The notes under the pieces are model-generated. The model did no database searches and was not told the origin of the DNA. It was given only the letters and a program-made list of their open reading frames with translations. This document shows positions 25,665 to 35,020 of a stretch of DNA of 64,000 nucleotides, in pieces. The stretch is from positions 1 through 64,000 of the forward strand of contig JANQSD010000020.1 of NCBI GenBank assembly GCA_028284225.1, given 5' to 3'. Positions within the stretch are counted from its first letter, which is position 1. Each line of letters begins with the position of its first letter. Both the position numbers and the translations under genes were made by a program. Source of the DNA: Arenicellales bacterium. Its GTDB lineage: Bacteria > Pseudomonadota > Gammaproteobacteria > Arenicellales > JAHEKD01.

Positions 25665-26104
25665 TCTGTTGTCACCGGTTCATCAAGTTGATTAATTGCG
25701 GCATTGCTGGTGTGCCAGGGTAAGGTCGCACATTTGACCCGAGTTGGATAATCTTTGACACCGCTTAGAACTTCCAGTTTGCCAATGTCTGCATCAGACT
25801 CGCCGCCGGTCACAACCGTGTGAAAATTATCAAAAATCTCTTCAGCCTGCTCGGCAGTTTTGCCAATTAACTCTTCAGTCATGATCGATGCCGATGCAGT
25901 GGAAATAGCACAACCTTGACCTTCGAAGCTGACTTTTTCGATAATACCTGCATTGTTAACAATCATATAAATCGTTATTTGATCACCACATAATGGATTA
26001 AAGCCCTCCGCCTTACGATTGGCATCATCCAGCACACCGTAATTACGAGGATTACGATTATGGTCAAAAATCACTTCCTGATATAAATCTCTTAGATCAC
26101 TCAT
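25661..26104 (-). CDS. sufU: Fe-S cluster assembly protein SufU
   Basis: A 147-residue IscU-fold protein with the SufU zinc and sulfur-acceptor residues Cys39 and Asp41 (LCGDQ), Cys65 (GQGCAIS) and Cys125 (CATLPWH), and an insertion between the second and third Cys, as in SufU. In Gram-positive bacteria SufU takes sulfur from SufS. Here it replaces the enterobacterial SufE. It overlaps sufT and is separated from sufS by a 248-bp inverted-repeat element. Confidence 0.93.
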   Translation of the reverse strand: MSDLRDLYQEVIFDHNRNPRNYGVLDDANRKAEGFNPLCGDQITIYMIVNNAGIIEKVSFEGQGCAISTASASIMTEELIGKTAEQAEEIFDNFHTVVTGGESDADIGKLEVLSGVKDYPTRVKCATLPWHTSNAAINQLDEPVTTE

Positions 26105-26107
26105 AGC

Positions 26108-26355
26108 TTAGCCCGAATACTGCATGAAGGAATGAGGGTTAGGGGCAATATGCCGATAGAGTGCGTTCGATCGTTCGAAAAAGCATAGCCATAGCTATGG
26201 TTTGAGAGAGGTCGGGCAAAATATGAAGGCAGATTGTTCCTAACTCCATTCAGGCTCGTCCTGGACATCCGCAGTCTGTTAATTTTTACTTGCAGTTTGT
26301 TTATTAGATAAAGCATTTAGTGTTACCTGTCGTCTTTGTGCAATATTCGGGCTTA
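26108..26355. repeat. Inverted-repeat element inside the suf operon (248 bp)
   Basis: The ends TTAGCCCGAATACTGCA (26108-26124) and TGCAATATTCGGGCTTA (26339-26355) are inverted repeats matching in about 15 of 17 positions. The element fills the whole sufS-sufU gap, overlaps the sufS stop codon and has a central GCCATAGCTATGG palindrome. End pattern and centre resemble the 176-bp family at 46368 and 52199, so it may be a diverged member. No gene is seen in it. Confidence 0.65.
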
Positions 26356-27606
26356 ATTAAACATCTTAATGGCTTTTTTAATCGCGCTAATTAGCACATC
26401 AATTTCATCAAACGTGTTATACATAGCAAAAGAAGCCCTAGCGGTTGCCGGCACCTTAAAGCGTTGCATCAACGGCTGAGCACAATGATGACCAGTGCGC
26501 ACTGCAACTCCTTCATGATCCAGGATCGTGCCCAAATCATGAGGATGAATGCCTTCAATCACAAAAGAAAGCACTGCGGCTTTATCTTTTGCAGTTCCAA
26601 TAATACGCAGCTCTTCGATTTCACCAGCCTTTGCAGTCGCATATTCGAGCAAGGCATGCTCATGGGCAGCGATATTCTCAATGCCAATTTCATTCATGTA
26701 ATCAATCGCTGCGCCCAGCCCGATGCTGCCGGCAATATCGGGGGTACCGGCTTCAAACTTGGCCGGCAACTCAGCATAGGTCGATTTCTCCAGCGACACT
26801 TGCTTGATCATTTCACCTCCACCTTGATATGGCGGCATAGCCTCTAATAATGCTTGCTTTCCATACACTACACCTATGCCGGTGGGACCAAACATTTTAT
26901 GGCCGGTAATAACATAAAAATCGCAACCGATATCCTGTACATCAATGGCAAGATGAGGCGCAGCCTGTGAGCCATCAACGACAGTGGTGACCCCTGCTTG
27001 ATGTGCGAGCTTAACCATTTGTTTAACAGGGTTAATCGTACCCAGGGCATTGGAAACATGATTAAACGCGGCAATTTTGGTTCGGTTCGTCAATAACGCT
27101 TGATATTGCTGAATATCCAGTTCACCTGCTTCATTCACATCAACAGATTTGAGTTTGGCGCCGGTTTGTTCACAGATAAGTTGCCAGGGAACTATATTTG
27201 AATGATGTTCCAGAACTGTGATCAATACTTCATCGCCTTCACGCAATACCATTCGACCATAGCTTGAAGCGATGAGGTTTAAACCCTCTGTAGCACTGCG
27301 CACAAATATAATTTCTTTTTCGCTGGCCGCACCGAGAAAATCCTTAACCTTGGTGCGGGCATTTTCAAACGCATCGGTAGCACGTTGCGATAAGGAATGA
27401 ACGCCGCGATGCACATTGGCATGATCATGACGATAGTAATCATTCATTGCCTGTTGTACTTGCAACGGCTTTTGCGAACTGGCTGCGTTATCGAGATACA
27501 CCAGGGGCTTACCGTTAACCTCCTGATCAAGCACAGGAAAATCCTTGCGCACAGCTGCCACATCGAATGCAGCAGGTGCCGATATTGTCTGCATGGCCTT
27601 ATTCAA
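26353..27606 (-). CDS. sufS: Cysteine desulfurase SufS
   Basis: A PLP enzyme of 417 residues that releases sulfur from L-cysteine for cluster assembly. Visible are the PLP-Lys segment TGHKMFGPTGIGV, EHHSNIVPW, and the catalytic Cys375 in RTGHHCAQPLM. It is a group II desulfurase, which needs a partner such as SufU. It is separated from sufD by three bases. Confidence 0.96.
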   Translation of the reverse strand: MNKAMQTISAPAAFDVAAVRKDFPVLDQEVNGKPLVYLDNAASSQKPLQVQQAMNDYYRHDHANVHRGVHSLSQRATDAFENARTKVKDFLGAASEKEIIFVRSATEGLNLIASSYGRMVLREGDEVLITVLEHHSNIVPWQLICEQTGAKLKSVDVNEAGELDIQQYQALLTNRTKIAAFNHVSNALGTINPVKQMVKLAHQAGVTTVVDGSQAAPHLAIDVQDIGCDFYVITGHKMFGPTGIGVVYGKQALLEAMPPYQGGGEMIKQVSLEKSTYAELPAKFEAGTPDIAGSIGLGAAIDYMNEIGIENIAAHEHALLEYATAKAGEIEELRIIGTAKDKAAVLSFVIEGIHPHDLGTILDHEGVAVRTGHHCAQPLMQRFKVPATARASFAMYNTFDEIDVLISAIKKAIKMFN

Positions 27607-27609
27607 TGA

Positions 27610-28917
27610 TTAGTCTCCATAGTGTCCACCCTTAAGCAGTTGCTGATCCAATTGCTGCTCAAGGTAGACTTTTAACGGTTCGATGGTTATAGCGTTTAAG
27701 CTTTCTTTTACAAAGGCGAAAGTCAGCATGCGCCTTGCTTTAGATTCTTCAACCCCACGCGCACGTAAATAAAACAGATATTCTTGGTTTAATTGACCAA
27801 TGGTTGCACCGTGCGAGCACTTAACGTCATCAGCATAAATCTCCAGTTGCGGTTTGGTATCAATTTCTGCATCTCGTGATAACAATAACGTGCGATTATT
27901 CTGATAAGCATCTGTTTGTTGTGCATCCTGGGCCACATAGATCCGGCCATGAAAGACGGCCCTGGCCCGATCATCCAGCACGCCCTTGTAAAGCTCATCG
28001 CTGGTGCAGTTTGCTACTTGATGCTCAACCTGAGTGAAATTATCCACATGCTGACGCTGATTGGCTGCATACAAACCATACATATTGCTATGCGCCCCTG
28101 TACCCGATATTTGGCAACGCAGATCATTTCTTGTCAGGTTACCGCCCAGAGTAATCGTTGAGGTTGAAAAATGGGAATCTTGCGCTAATTTTGTAAAAGT
28201 ACCGCTTATATGATTCGTTGCCCGTGACTCCTGTTGAATTCGTATATGCTCAACATTAGTATTTTCAGCACAATAAATTTCGCTGATGGTATTGGTCATT
28301 GACTTTTGATCACTCAACGATACATAGCGCTCAATGATTTTTACCTGACTTTGCTCAGCCGCGATAAAAACGTTTCTGGGCTGAATCAGTGAATTCTCCA
28401 GCCCGGTTGAAACAAATAACAACTCTATAGGTTTCGCAATTTCAATGTTTTCACCAACTTCAACCCAAACACCGTTTTTGATAAATGCAGTGTTTAATTC
28501 CATAAAACCATGAGTGGCTTGCGGCACTAACTGATTGATATAGGTGGTCGCCCGTTCTGAATCTTGCTCTAACACTTCTGCTAAATTCTTAAGCGTCAAC
28601 CCTGCTGGCAAGGATTGTTCTGATAACTCAGTGTTTAATCGGCCATCTACAATAATAACTTTATAACTGTTCAGGTTTTCAATCTCAAACCCCATAACTT
28701 GGTCATTTGAAATCGTCGTCTCAGGATTAGTGACAACATTGAACGCCTGTTTCAATAGGGGTTTTATATTGGTATAGCGCCAGTTCTCATCTCGAGTAGT
28801 AGGGAAACCCATTTCACCGAGTCGTGACAGTCCTTGCTGGCGTAACTCCGCCAGCTGATTGACAGGAAGGTCTAATCCGGCAAACTGTTGTCGATAGTTT
28901 TCAATTAATTCTTGCAT
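27610..28917 (-). CDS. sufD: Fe-S cluster assembly protein SufD
   Basis: Part of the SufBC2D scaffold. The 435-residue protein has the SufB/SufD beta-helix core with repeated polar strands, and the C-terminal SufD motif CSHGATIGQLNQEYLFYLRARG (positions about 365-386) followed by ESKARRMLTFAFVKE. It shares the C-terminal Cys-His pair with SufB. It lies between sufC and sufS on the minus strand. Confidence 0.95.
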   Translation of the reverse strand: MQELIENYRQQFAGLDLPVNQLAELRQQGLSRLGEMGFPTTRDENWRYTNIKPLLKQAFNVVTNPETTISNDQVMGFEIENLNSYKVIIVDGRLNTELSEQSLPAGLTLKNLAEVLEQDSERATTYINQLVPQATHGFMELNTAFIKNGVWVEVGENIEIAKPIELLFVSTGLENSLIQPRNVFIAAEQSQVKIIERYVSLSDQKSMTNTISEIYCAENTNVEHIRIQQESRATNHISGTFTKLAQDSHFSTSTITLGGNLTRNDLRCQISGTGAHSNMYGLYAANQRQHVDNFTQVEHQVANCTSDELYKGVLDDRARAVFHGRIYVAQDAQQTDAYQNNRTLLLSRDAEIDTKPQLEIYADDVKCSHGATIGQLNQEYLFYLRARGVEESKARRMLTFAFVKESLNAITIEPLKVYLEQQLDQQLLKGGHYGD

Positions 28918-28931
28918 GCGTCAATTTAACC

Positions 28932-29681
28932 TTAGGCTGCTTGCTCGTCGATCCAACCGTAGCCTTGCTTTTCCAGTTCCAGTGCCAGAGTTTTATCACC
29001 TGTTTTGATTACTTTACCGTTAGCCAATACATGCACGACATCCGGCACAATGTAATCCAGTAAACGTTGATAGTGAGTCACTACAACAAATGCGCGATCT
29101 TGACCTCTTAATGCATTAACACCATCGGCAACAATTTTAAGCGCGTCGATATCCAACCCTGAATCTGTTTCATCGAGAATTGCCAACTTGGGCTCTAAAA
29201 CTGCCATTTGATAGACTTCATTACGCTTTTTCTCACCACCGGAAAAACCTTCATTAACTGAGCGATATAAAAATTCTTCTTTCATTTCGACAGTTTTAAG
29301 TTTTTCTTTTGCGAGTTTAAGAAAGTCCATGGCATCAAGCTCAGGCAACCCTTGATTTTTGCGAATTGCATTCAGTCCTGCTTTGAGCAGATAAATATTA
29401 CTCACGCCTGGGATTTCAACCGGGTATTGGAAGGCTAGAAATATGCCAGCCCAGGCCCGCTCTTCCGGCTCCATTTCCAACAAGTCTTCGCCCATAAATT
29501 CTATGCTGCCAGCCGTAACTTCATAGTCGTCTCGCCCGGCCAATACATTTGCCAGGGTGCTTTTACCTGATCCGTTTGGCCCCATAATGGCGTGAACTTC
29601 GCCTGCTTTGACATCCAGATTGATGCCCTTAAGAATGGGCTTGCCTTCCACAGTGGCATGTAAATTTTTGATGCTTAACAT
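28932..29681 (-). CDS. sufC: Fe-S assembly ATPase SufC
   Basis: A 249-residue ABC-type ATPase that drives the SufBCD scaffold. Walker A is [10 protein letters not shown] (35-44), the signature is [10 protein letters not shown], Walker B is [12 protein letters not shown] (about 167-178) and the switch His is in [12 protein letters not shown]. Gene order sufB-sufC-sufD is standard. Confidence 0.97.
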   Translation of the reverse strand: MLSIKNLHATVEGKPILKGINLDVKAGEVHAIMGPNGSGKSTLANVLAGRDDYEVTAGSIEFMGEDLLEMEPEERAWAGIFLAFQYPVEIPGVSNIYLLKAGLNAIRKNQGLPELDAMDFLKLAKEKLKTVEMKEEFLYRSVNEGFSGGEKKRNEVYQMAVLEPKLAILDETDSGLDIDALKIVADGVNALRGQDRAFVVVTHYQRLLDYIVPDVVHVLANGKVIKTGDKTLALELEKQGYGWIDEQAA

Positions 29682-29760
29682 TATCGTTCCTGTAATCTCA
29701 AAATAATTCTTTAACTAAAATATAATCTCGGTAGTAAGGTGATTTCGGATTCCCTCAGGA

Positions 29761-31206
29761 TTATCCAACTGAACCTTCTAAGCTGATTCCGAGTAAATTC
29801 TGGGCCTCAACTGCAAACTCCATGGGCAATTCTTTAAATACCTCTTTGCAAAAACCATTCACAATCATCGACACAGCATCTTCTTCCGATAAACCACGCT
29901 GACGACAATAAAACAGCTGATCTTCACCAATTCTTGTAGTCGTGGCCTCATGCTCGACTTGTGCACTAGGGTTTTTGACCTCAATGTAGGGGAAAGTATG
30001 TGCACCGCAACGATCCCCCATAAGCATGGAATCACACTGTGAATAATTACGCGCATTTTCAGCGCCCTTGGCAACCTTAACCAGGCCCCGATAAGCATTC
30101 TGACCTTTACCGGCTGAAATACCTTTAGAAATAATAGTGCTTTTGGTGTCTTTACCGATATGGATCATTTTGGTGCCGGTATCCGCTTGCTGATAATTAT
30201 TGGTCAGCGCCACTGAGTAAAACTCTCCTACCGAATTATCGCCCTCGAGTATGACGCTGGGATACTTCCAGGTAATAGCTGAACCCGTTTCAACTTGCGT
30301 CCAGGAAATTTTGGCATTTTCTTCTTTACAAATACCGCGTTTGGTCACGAAATTGTAAATTCCACCCCGGCCTTCTTCATCACCCGGATACCAATTTTGC
30401 ACTGTTGAGTATTTGATTTCTGCATCTTTGTGTGCCACCAGTTCGACAACCGCCGCATGCAGTTGATTTTCATCACGCATCGGCGCTGTACAACCTTCCA
30501 GATAGCTGACATAACTGCCCTCGTCAGCCACAATCAAAGTACGCTCAAACTGGCCGGTATTCATAGCGTTGATTCGAAAGTAGGTGGAGAGTTCCATCGG
30601 GCAACGCACGCCTTTAGGTACATAAACGAAAGACCCGTCACTAAACACTGCCGAATTCAAGGCCGCATAGAAATTATCGCCTTGCGGTACAACTGATCCG
30701 AGATATTTCTTTACCAGCTCGGGGTGTTCTTTAACTGCCTCGGAAAACGAACAAAAAATCACACCAGCTTTGGATAAGGTATCCTTAAAGGTTGTTGCCA
30801 CCGAAACACTATCGAAAACAGCATCAACGGCCACACCCGCCAACATCATTTGCTCGTGCAATGGAATACCGAGCTTCTGATAAGTTTCCAGAAGCTTCGG
30901 GTCGACTTCATCCAGGCTTTTGGGGCCATCGGCATTGGTTTTAGGGGCTGAGTAATAACTTATTGCCTGGAAATCCGGTTTCGTATAACTGACATGTGCC
31001 CACTGTGGTTCGCGCATATCTAACCATTGACGGTAAGCTTGCAAACGCCATTCGAGCATAAAAGCCGGTTCTTCTTTTTTAGCCGATAGTGCCCGTATGA
31101 CCTCTTCATTTAGACCGGGCGGCAAGGTATCGGATTCTATGTCGGTATAAAATCCTTCTTTATATTCACGCCCTAAGCGGGCATCCAATTCTGCTGTTGA
31201 TCCCAT
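29761..31206 (-). CDS. sufB: Fe-S cluster assembly scaffold SufB
   Basis: The main SufBC2D scaffold protein (481 residues). Its core contains [20 protein letters not shown] and the cluster-relevant CDSML, plus the C-terminal [21 protein letters not shown] segment shared with SufD, including the conserved Cys of LFYCRQRG. It directly follows the IscR-type regulator with a 7-base gap, so both are likely transcribed from the promoter at 31730-31765. Confidence 0.97.
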   Translation of the reverse strand: MGSTAELDARLGREYKEGFYTDIESDTLPPGLNEEVIRALSAKKEEPAFMLEWRLQAYRQWLDMREPQWAHVSYTKPDFQAISYYSAPKTNADGPKSLDEVDPKLLETYQKLGIPLHEQMMLAGVAVDAVFDSVSVATTFKDTLSKAGVIFCSFSEAVKEHPELVKKYLGSVVPQGDNFYAALNSAVFSDGSFVYVPKGVRCPMELSTYFRINAMNTGQFERTLIVADEGSYVSYLEGCTAPMRDENQLHAAVVELVAHKDAEIKYSTVQNWYPGDEEGRGGIYNFVTKRGICKEENAKISWTQVETGSAITWKYPSVILEGDNSVGEFYSVALTNNYQQADTGTKMIHIGKDTKSTIISKGISAGKGQNAYRGLVKVAKGAENARNYSQCDSMLMGDRCGAHTFPYIEVKNPSAQVEHEATTTRIGEDQLFYCRQRGLSEEDAVSMIVNGFCKEVFKELPMEFAVEAQNLLGISLEGSVG

Positions 31207-31213
31207 GTTATCT

Positions 31214-31693
31214 CTATACTTCCAGCGCTACCCGCTGATTTGCGATTGTATTGCTCAATATTGATTCTTGACGCTCCATGACTTCCCTAACCGATGGCCA
31301 TTGGACTAATTCACCCAAGGTTATGTTGTCCAGGAATTCATACAACTGCTGCGACAATTTGTCCCACAGGCTATGCGTTAAACAACGCTGCCCACCTGAA
31401 CAGTTCTTCATTCCCCCACACTGAGTGGCATCCACACTTTCATTAACCGCATGGACAACTTGAGCAACAGTAATGGATTCGGCAGGGTGAGCAAGTTTAT
31501 ACCCGCCGCCCGGCCCGCGCAATCCTACCACTAAACCGGCATGACGCAGTTGCGCGAAGAGTTGCTCGAGATAGGACAGTGAAATATTCTGATTATCGGC
31601 AATCTGGTTGAGTGATACAGGCCCGGTATCCTGATGGGCTGTAATGTCGACCATGGCCGTTACCGCATACCGGCCACGAGTGGTTAATAGCAT
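31214..31693 (-). CDS. iscR: IscR-type Rrf2 Fe-S regulator
   Basis: A 159-residue Rrf2-family winged-helix repressor. The Fe-S ligands Cys92, Cys98 and Cys104 are at the same numbers and spacing as in E. coli IscR ([13 protein letters not shown]), and the HTH region [15 protein letters not shown] and [15 protein letters not shown] are conserved. It leads the suf operon and probably senses Fe-S status to repress it. GGAGAA lies 5-10 bases before the ATG. Confidence 0.95.
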   Translation of the reverse strand: MLLTTRGRYAVTAMVDITAHQDTGPVSLNQIADNQNISLSYLEQLFAQLRHAGLVVGLRGPGGGYKLAHPAESITVAQVVHAVNESVDATQCGGMKNCSGGQRCLTHSLWDKLSQQLYEFLDNITLGELVQWPSVREVMERQESILSNTIANQRVALEV

Positions 31694-31721
31694 TGGATTC
31701 TCCGAAATATAAAACAGACTA

Positions 31722-31765
31722 AATTACTGGGTATTAAGAATAATATTACCCAGTAATTCTGTCAA
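31722..31765 (-). promoter_or_regulatory. Promoter and probable IscR operator of the suf operon
   Basis: On the minus strand, -35 TTGACA (31760-31765) and -10 TATTCT (31737-31742) are 17 bases apart. Between and after them, 12-bp inverted arms AATTACTGGGTA (31722-31733) and TACCCAGTAATT (31747-31758) overlap the promoter, which is where a repressor would act. The TTGAC..TTACTGGGTAAT pattern resembles type 1 IscR sites as I remember them. Confidence 0.65.
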
Positions 31766-32035
31766 GAATTATTCTGCTTACCTGGATATCTCCAAGCTGA
31801 CTCGAAACATGGTTTGCGGCTAATTTAATAACAATAAAAAATTATAGATAACTGAAGTTAGTCAGCACAAACTGCTATTAGTTCACCTTGTTAACTACTA
31901 AATATTTTAATTACGAAAAATTATAACAATTTAAGCTGGCTCAGTGAACTTTTAACCAAGTGTTCACTCTCACCATTAGCAAGAATCGTTTTAACACTGA
32001 TTCCTTCTTGCACTTATTCATACAACCACTTGAAT

Positions 32036-32058
32036 ACCACCGTCAATTTGGCGGTGGT
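32036..32058 (+). other. Leader hairpin before the spondin/CHRD gene
   Basis: ACCACCG (32036-32042) and CGGTGGT (32052-32058) can pair around nine bases in the 5' leader, ending 14 bases before the ribosome-binding site. The rest of the 390-base gap from 31694 holds the iscR promoter and nothing else I recognise apart from a weaker repeat near 31944-31972. Confidence 0.45.
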
Positions 32059-32083
32059 TAACTTAAGATATAAGGAGATGAAC

Positions 32084-33283
32084 ATGAATCCCTCGATTCA
32101 ATCACGGTTTAAACTCGGCACGATAATACTTGGAGGAGTATTAGCTACTGATATTGCTTTAGCTGATCCAACCAGAGTTATCGTTCGCATTGAAAATGTT
32201 GCACCATTGCAAGGCACATTTCAAACGCCATATTGGCTAGGCATTCACGACGGGCAGGCATTCGATACCTACAATGGCGCTACGCCTGCGAACTCACGGC
32301 CTATTTCCGGTTCCCGGGCAATGGAGTCGTTATGTGAAGACGGTAGTACGGACATCATTTCGTCTGATTTTTCAACCCTGCAACCTCTTGGGCAACAAGC
32401 CACTGTTGCCGGACCTAATGGACCGATAGCACCTGGTGAAGTCGTTGAACAAAGTTTTGTTGTTGATTCCAATGATCCCGGCAGTCGCTATTTCAGCTAT
32501 GCTTCAATGATCATACCCAGCAACGATTTTTGTATTTCCAATGGCAACCCCCAGGCCCATCCATTATTCGATGAAAACGGAAACTTTATCGCCGAGAGTT
32601 TTTTCGTTTCCGGTCCTGAAACCCTTGATGCCGGGACAGAAGTCAATGATGAGATTCCTGAAAATACTGCTTTCTTCGGCCAGGCAGCGCCTAACACTGG
32701 TGTTGATGAAGGTGGATTGATTGGCGATATTGGAGACATTCCCACTTTTACCGGATTTCTTCCACGCGGTAGCAGTGGCATTCTGGACGACTCACGATTT
32801 AGTGAAGCCGATTTCTTATTACCCGGTTACTCGTTTGTTAAATTTACCTTTACCCAGGCACCTGCCATTACCGAAGCATTAACGTTTCGATCATTTTTGA
32901 GTGGCAGAAACGAAGTACCTGCGGTACAAACCAGAGCATTTGGTTTTTTACTGGCTAACCTGGTCGATAATGGTGAGCGAATCAACCTTGCAGCGGCAGC
33001 TTTAAGGTTAAGAAACGTAGTAGCCGCTCACCTGCATCTGGGCGGTGACGGGGAGAATGGTCCAGTTGTTGTGGATTTACTTGCCAATGGTGAATTAACC
33101 AATCGTGGCCGCGGTATCAAGCTTTTACGTGCACAAATCACTAAAGATGCGTTAACAGGTCCCTTAGCAGGGCAACCTCTTGATGCCTTAACGGCTGAAA
33201 TCCAAGCTGGAAATATCTATATCAATATCCATACTGAACAAAACCCTTCGGGTGAGTTACGCGGTCAACTTCGAGTCGAATAA
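32084..33283 (+). CDS. Secreted spondin-N/CHRD domain protein
   Basis: From ATG at 32084 (AAGGAG 6 bases upstream) the 399-residue precursor has a signal peptide (about 1-28, ending DIALA). A spondin-N-like domain follows (about 30-180, RVIVRIENVAPLQGTFQTP and WLGIHDG), with a C-terminal CHRD domain (about 265-399, containing LSGRNEVPAV, AAHLHLGGDG and GNIYINIHTEQNPSGELRGQ). The earlier in-frame ATG at 32030 would break the signal peptide. CHRD proteins are extracellular and of mostly unknown role in bacteria. It is monocistronic, ending in a bidirectional terminator. Confidence 0.83.
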   Translation: MNPSIQSRFKLGTIILGGVLATDIALADPTRVIVRIENVAPLQGTFQTPYWLGIHDGQAFDTYNGATPANSRPISGSRAMESLCEDGSTDIISSDFSTLQPLGQQATVAGPNGPIAPGEVVEQSFVVDSNDPGSRYFSYASMIIPSNDFCISNGNPQAHPLFDENGNFIAESFFVSGPETLDAGTEVNDEIPENTAFFGQAAPNTGVDEGGLIGDIGDIPTFTGFLPRGSSGILDDSRFSEADFLLPGYSFVKFTFTQAPAITEALTFRSFLSGRNEVPAVQTRAFGFLLANLVDNGERINLAAAALRLRNVVAAHLHLGGDGENGPVVVDLLANGELTNRGRGIKLLRAQITKDALTGPLAGQPLDALTAEIQAGNIYINIHTEQNPSGELRGQLRVE

Positions 33284-33345
33284 GATAAACGTTCCCGTTA
33301 TCAGGGCTGTGTTACTGTATTGAGCCAACCCTTTGGACCCCAAAT

Positions 33346-33383
33346 AAAAAACAGGCATCGGACTGTGCCGAATGCCTGTTTTT
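33346..33383. terminator. Bidirectional rho-independent terminator
   Basis: AAAAA, ACAGGCATCGG, a short loop, CCGAATGCCTGT and TTTTT (33346-33383) form a stem with U-tracts on both strands. It separates the convergent gene pair (spondin/CHRD protein and the lipoprotein). Confidence 0.88.
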
Positions 33384-33402
33384 AACGGAGGAAATAGATA
33401 TA

Positions 33403-33879
33403 TTATTTACTTGCGTTAAGCACTCCTGCCACTTGCACTGGCGTAGTGACAGAGCCTTGACTGCACCGACCGGCACCATTTGCCGTACCGCTAATTGTAT
33501 TACCGGATATTCGAGCGTTAACATTGACCGTACCTGTACAGGTAATATCTTGGTAAGTCTCATTAACATCAACAACTGCTGTGATTCGATCGGTGTCCAG
33601 GCTGCCTGTATAAGTTCGACCCTCAGCCCTGACCGTGGTGTTTCCATTAGAATCAATAATGATTGTTATCGGCGTGGAATCAGAATCACTTAAACCTAAT
33701 TCTGTAGCGGTATAAGTCCCTTCTATCGTACCTCGGTAGGTTCCTGCATACTGAGCGCCTATATTCTCAGGTGAGGTAGGGTTACTGTCCGTGACAATAG
33801 CACTTGAGCCTGAACTGCTACCCCCACTATCACAGCCTATTAGAATAGCCGCGAACAAGGCTATAAAAACCTTTTTCAT
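33403..33879 (-). CDS. Small lipoprotein, unknown function
   Basis: The 158-residue precursor has a lipoprotein signal (MKKVFIALFAAILIGC), then a Gly/Ser linker and a beta-rich domain with regular Thr/Gly repeats (YRGTIEGTYTATELG, GNTVRAEG-like strands, NARISGNTISGTANGAGRC). It looks like a small secreted beta-barrel or beta-sandwich; I do not assign a family. It is convergent with the spondin/CHRD gene across a shared terminator. Confidence 0.75.
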   Translation of the reverse strand: MKKVFIALFAAILIGCDSGGSSSGSSAIVTDSNPTSPENIGAQYAGTYRGTIEGTYTATELGLSDSDSTPITIIIDSNGNTTVRAEGRTYTGSLDTDRITAVVDVNETYQDITCTGTVNVNARISGNTISGTANGAGRCSQGSVTTPVQVAGVLNASK

Positions 33880-33976
33880 AAAATCTATCCATTACAATAA
33901 TTTATAACAGATATATTATAAGTTTATTTAAATATATTTTGCAAGTTATTGATTTTTCGTTTTCATGATGAATTTG

Positions 33977-34948
33977 TTAATACCACAAACCGCTGAAACG
34001 CCATCGTGGCAAGGTTTTCACGGGATGATACAGTCTGGTGGGAAAGATTTGCGCCGGCCTAGATAGCTTTTCGGCAACCAATTTCTGCTCAAGCGCCCTC
34101 CCCTCCCCTTCCAAGGATAATAGCCGCACAATACGATCTTCAGTCTGTGGATGAGTCCGCAAAAGCGAAGGTTGAGCTTGTTTGCGTCCCGGCAGCAGAA
34201 TCTTTTCCATTAGTCCGCCCTGGTATTTTTCCAGTTTACTAAGCGCCGATGCCAGACCACGTGCGTCGTGGGTTAATTCAAACGCACCTAAATCGGCATC
34301 GTACTCTCTTGTTCTCGACAAACCCAACTGCAACAACGAACTCAAAATCGGCGCAAAAATTAGCAATAATAAACCGACAAAAGGAATATTTTTTTCGCCG
34401 AACATAAAAAGTCCCAAGCCAAATATCAACATGAATTGACCAGCGGTTGAGATAAAGCTGGTCAGGCGACTAAATAAATCGGCAATCCCCATCACCCACA
34501 TATCGTTATTACGAATATGAGCGACTTCGTGGGCTATTACACCTGTGATTTCACGTGGCGTCAGGGCTCTTAGCAAACCGTCAGAAATGACTACATAGGA
34601 ATTGTCTTTACGACCAGTCGCAAAAGCATTCATGATTTTACTGGGCAGGTAAAACAACCTAGGCACACTAGGCAACTCTGCCCGTTTGGATAAGTCAACC
34701 AGAATCCGATATAAATCCGGTGCTTGCTCTGGTGCAACCGGCTTGGCTCCATACAGTTTAGTCAACATTTTCGGTGTCATTGTTGATGAGCTGAACATAA
34801 AGACCAGCCCAACTGCGATGGTTACAACCAGACCTGTAAATCCAAAAAACATCCAACCAATTGTTCCCAGAATGATGGCCATACCTAAAATGATCAGGGC
34901 CGATTGCAGGAAATTAATTAGATTGTGTCTGCGAATATCTGTTGTCAT
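33977..34948 (-). CDS. HtpX-like M48 zinc metalloprotease
   Basis: A 323-residue membrane protease with two N-terminal transmembrane segments (about 15-58), the zinc motif HEVAH in GVIAHEVAHIRNND, and a second zinc Glu in TREYDADLGAFE. Two further hydrophobic segments lie near 160-215. Length and order match HtpX-type membrane proteases of quality control. It lies divergently from the P-loop gene at 35021. Confidence 0.88.
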   Translation of the reverse strand: MTTDIRRHNLINFLQSALIILGMAIILGTIGWMFFGFTGLVVTIAVGLVFMFSSSTMTPKMLTKLYGAKPVAPEQAPDLYRILVDLSKRAELPSVPRLFYLPSKIMNAFATGRKDNSYVVISDGLLRALTPREITGVIAHEVAHIRNNDMWVMGIADLFSRLTSFISTAGQFMLIFGLGLFMFGEKNIPFVGLLLLIFAPILSSLLQLGLSRTREYDADLGAFELTHDARGLASALSKLEKYQGGLMEKILLPGRKQAQPSLLRTHPQTEDRIVRLLSLEGEGRALEQKLVAEKLSRPAQIFPTRLYHPVKTLPRWRFSGLWY

Positions 34949-35020
34949 GCGTAATAGTTGAACGTTACTACTTACAATATTATAGAATCATTGCGATAAG
35001 ACAACCTGAATGACTGTATC

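Noticed and set aside
26101..26316. 71-codon frame between sufS and sufU
   Set aside because: It lies in an inverted-repeat element and has no family resemblance.
33312..33656. 114-codon minus-strand frame over the terminator and lipoprotein gene
   Set aside because: It overlaps a strong terminator and a better frame with a lipoprotein signal.
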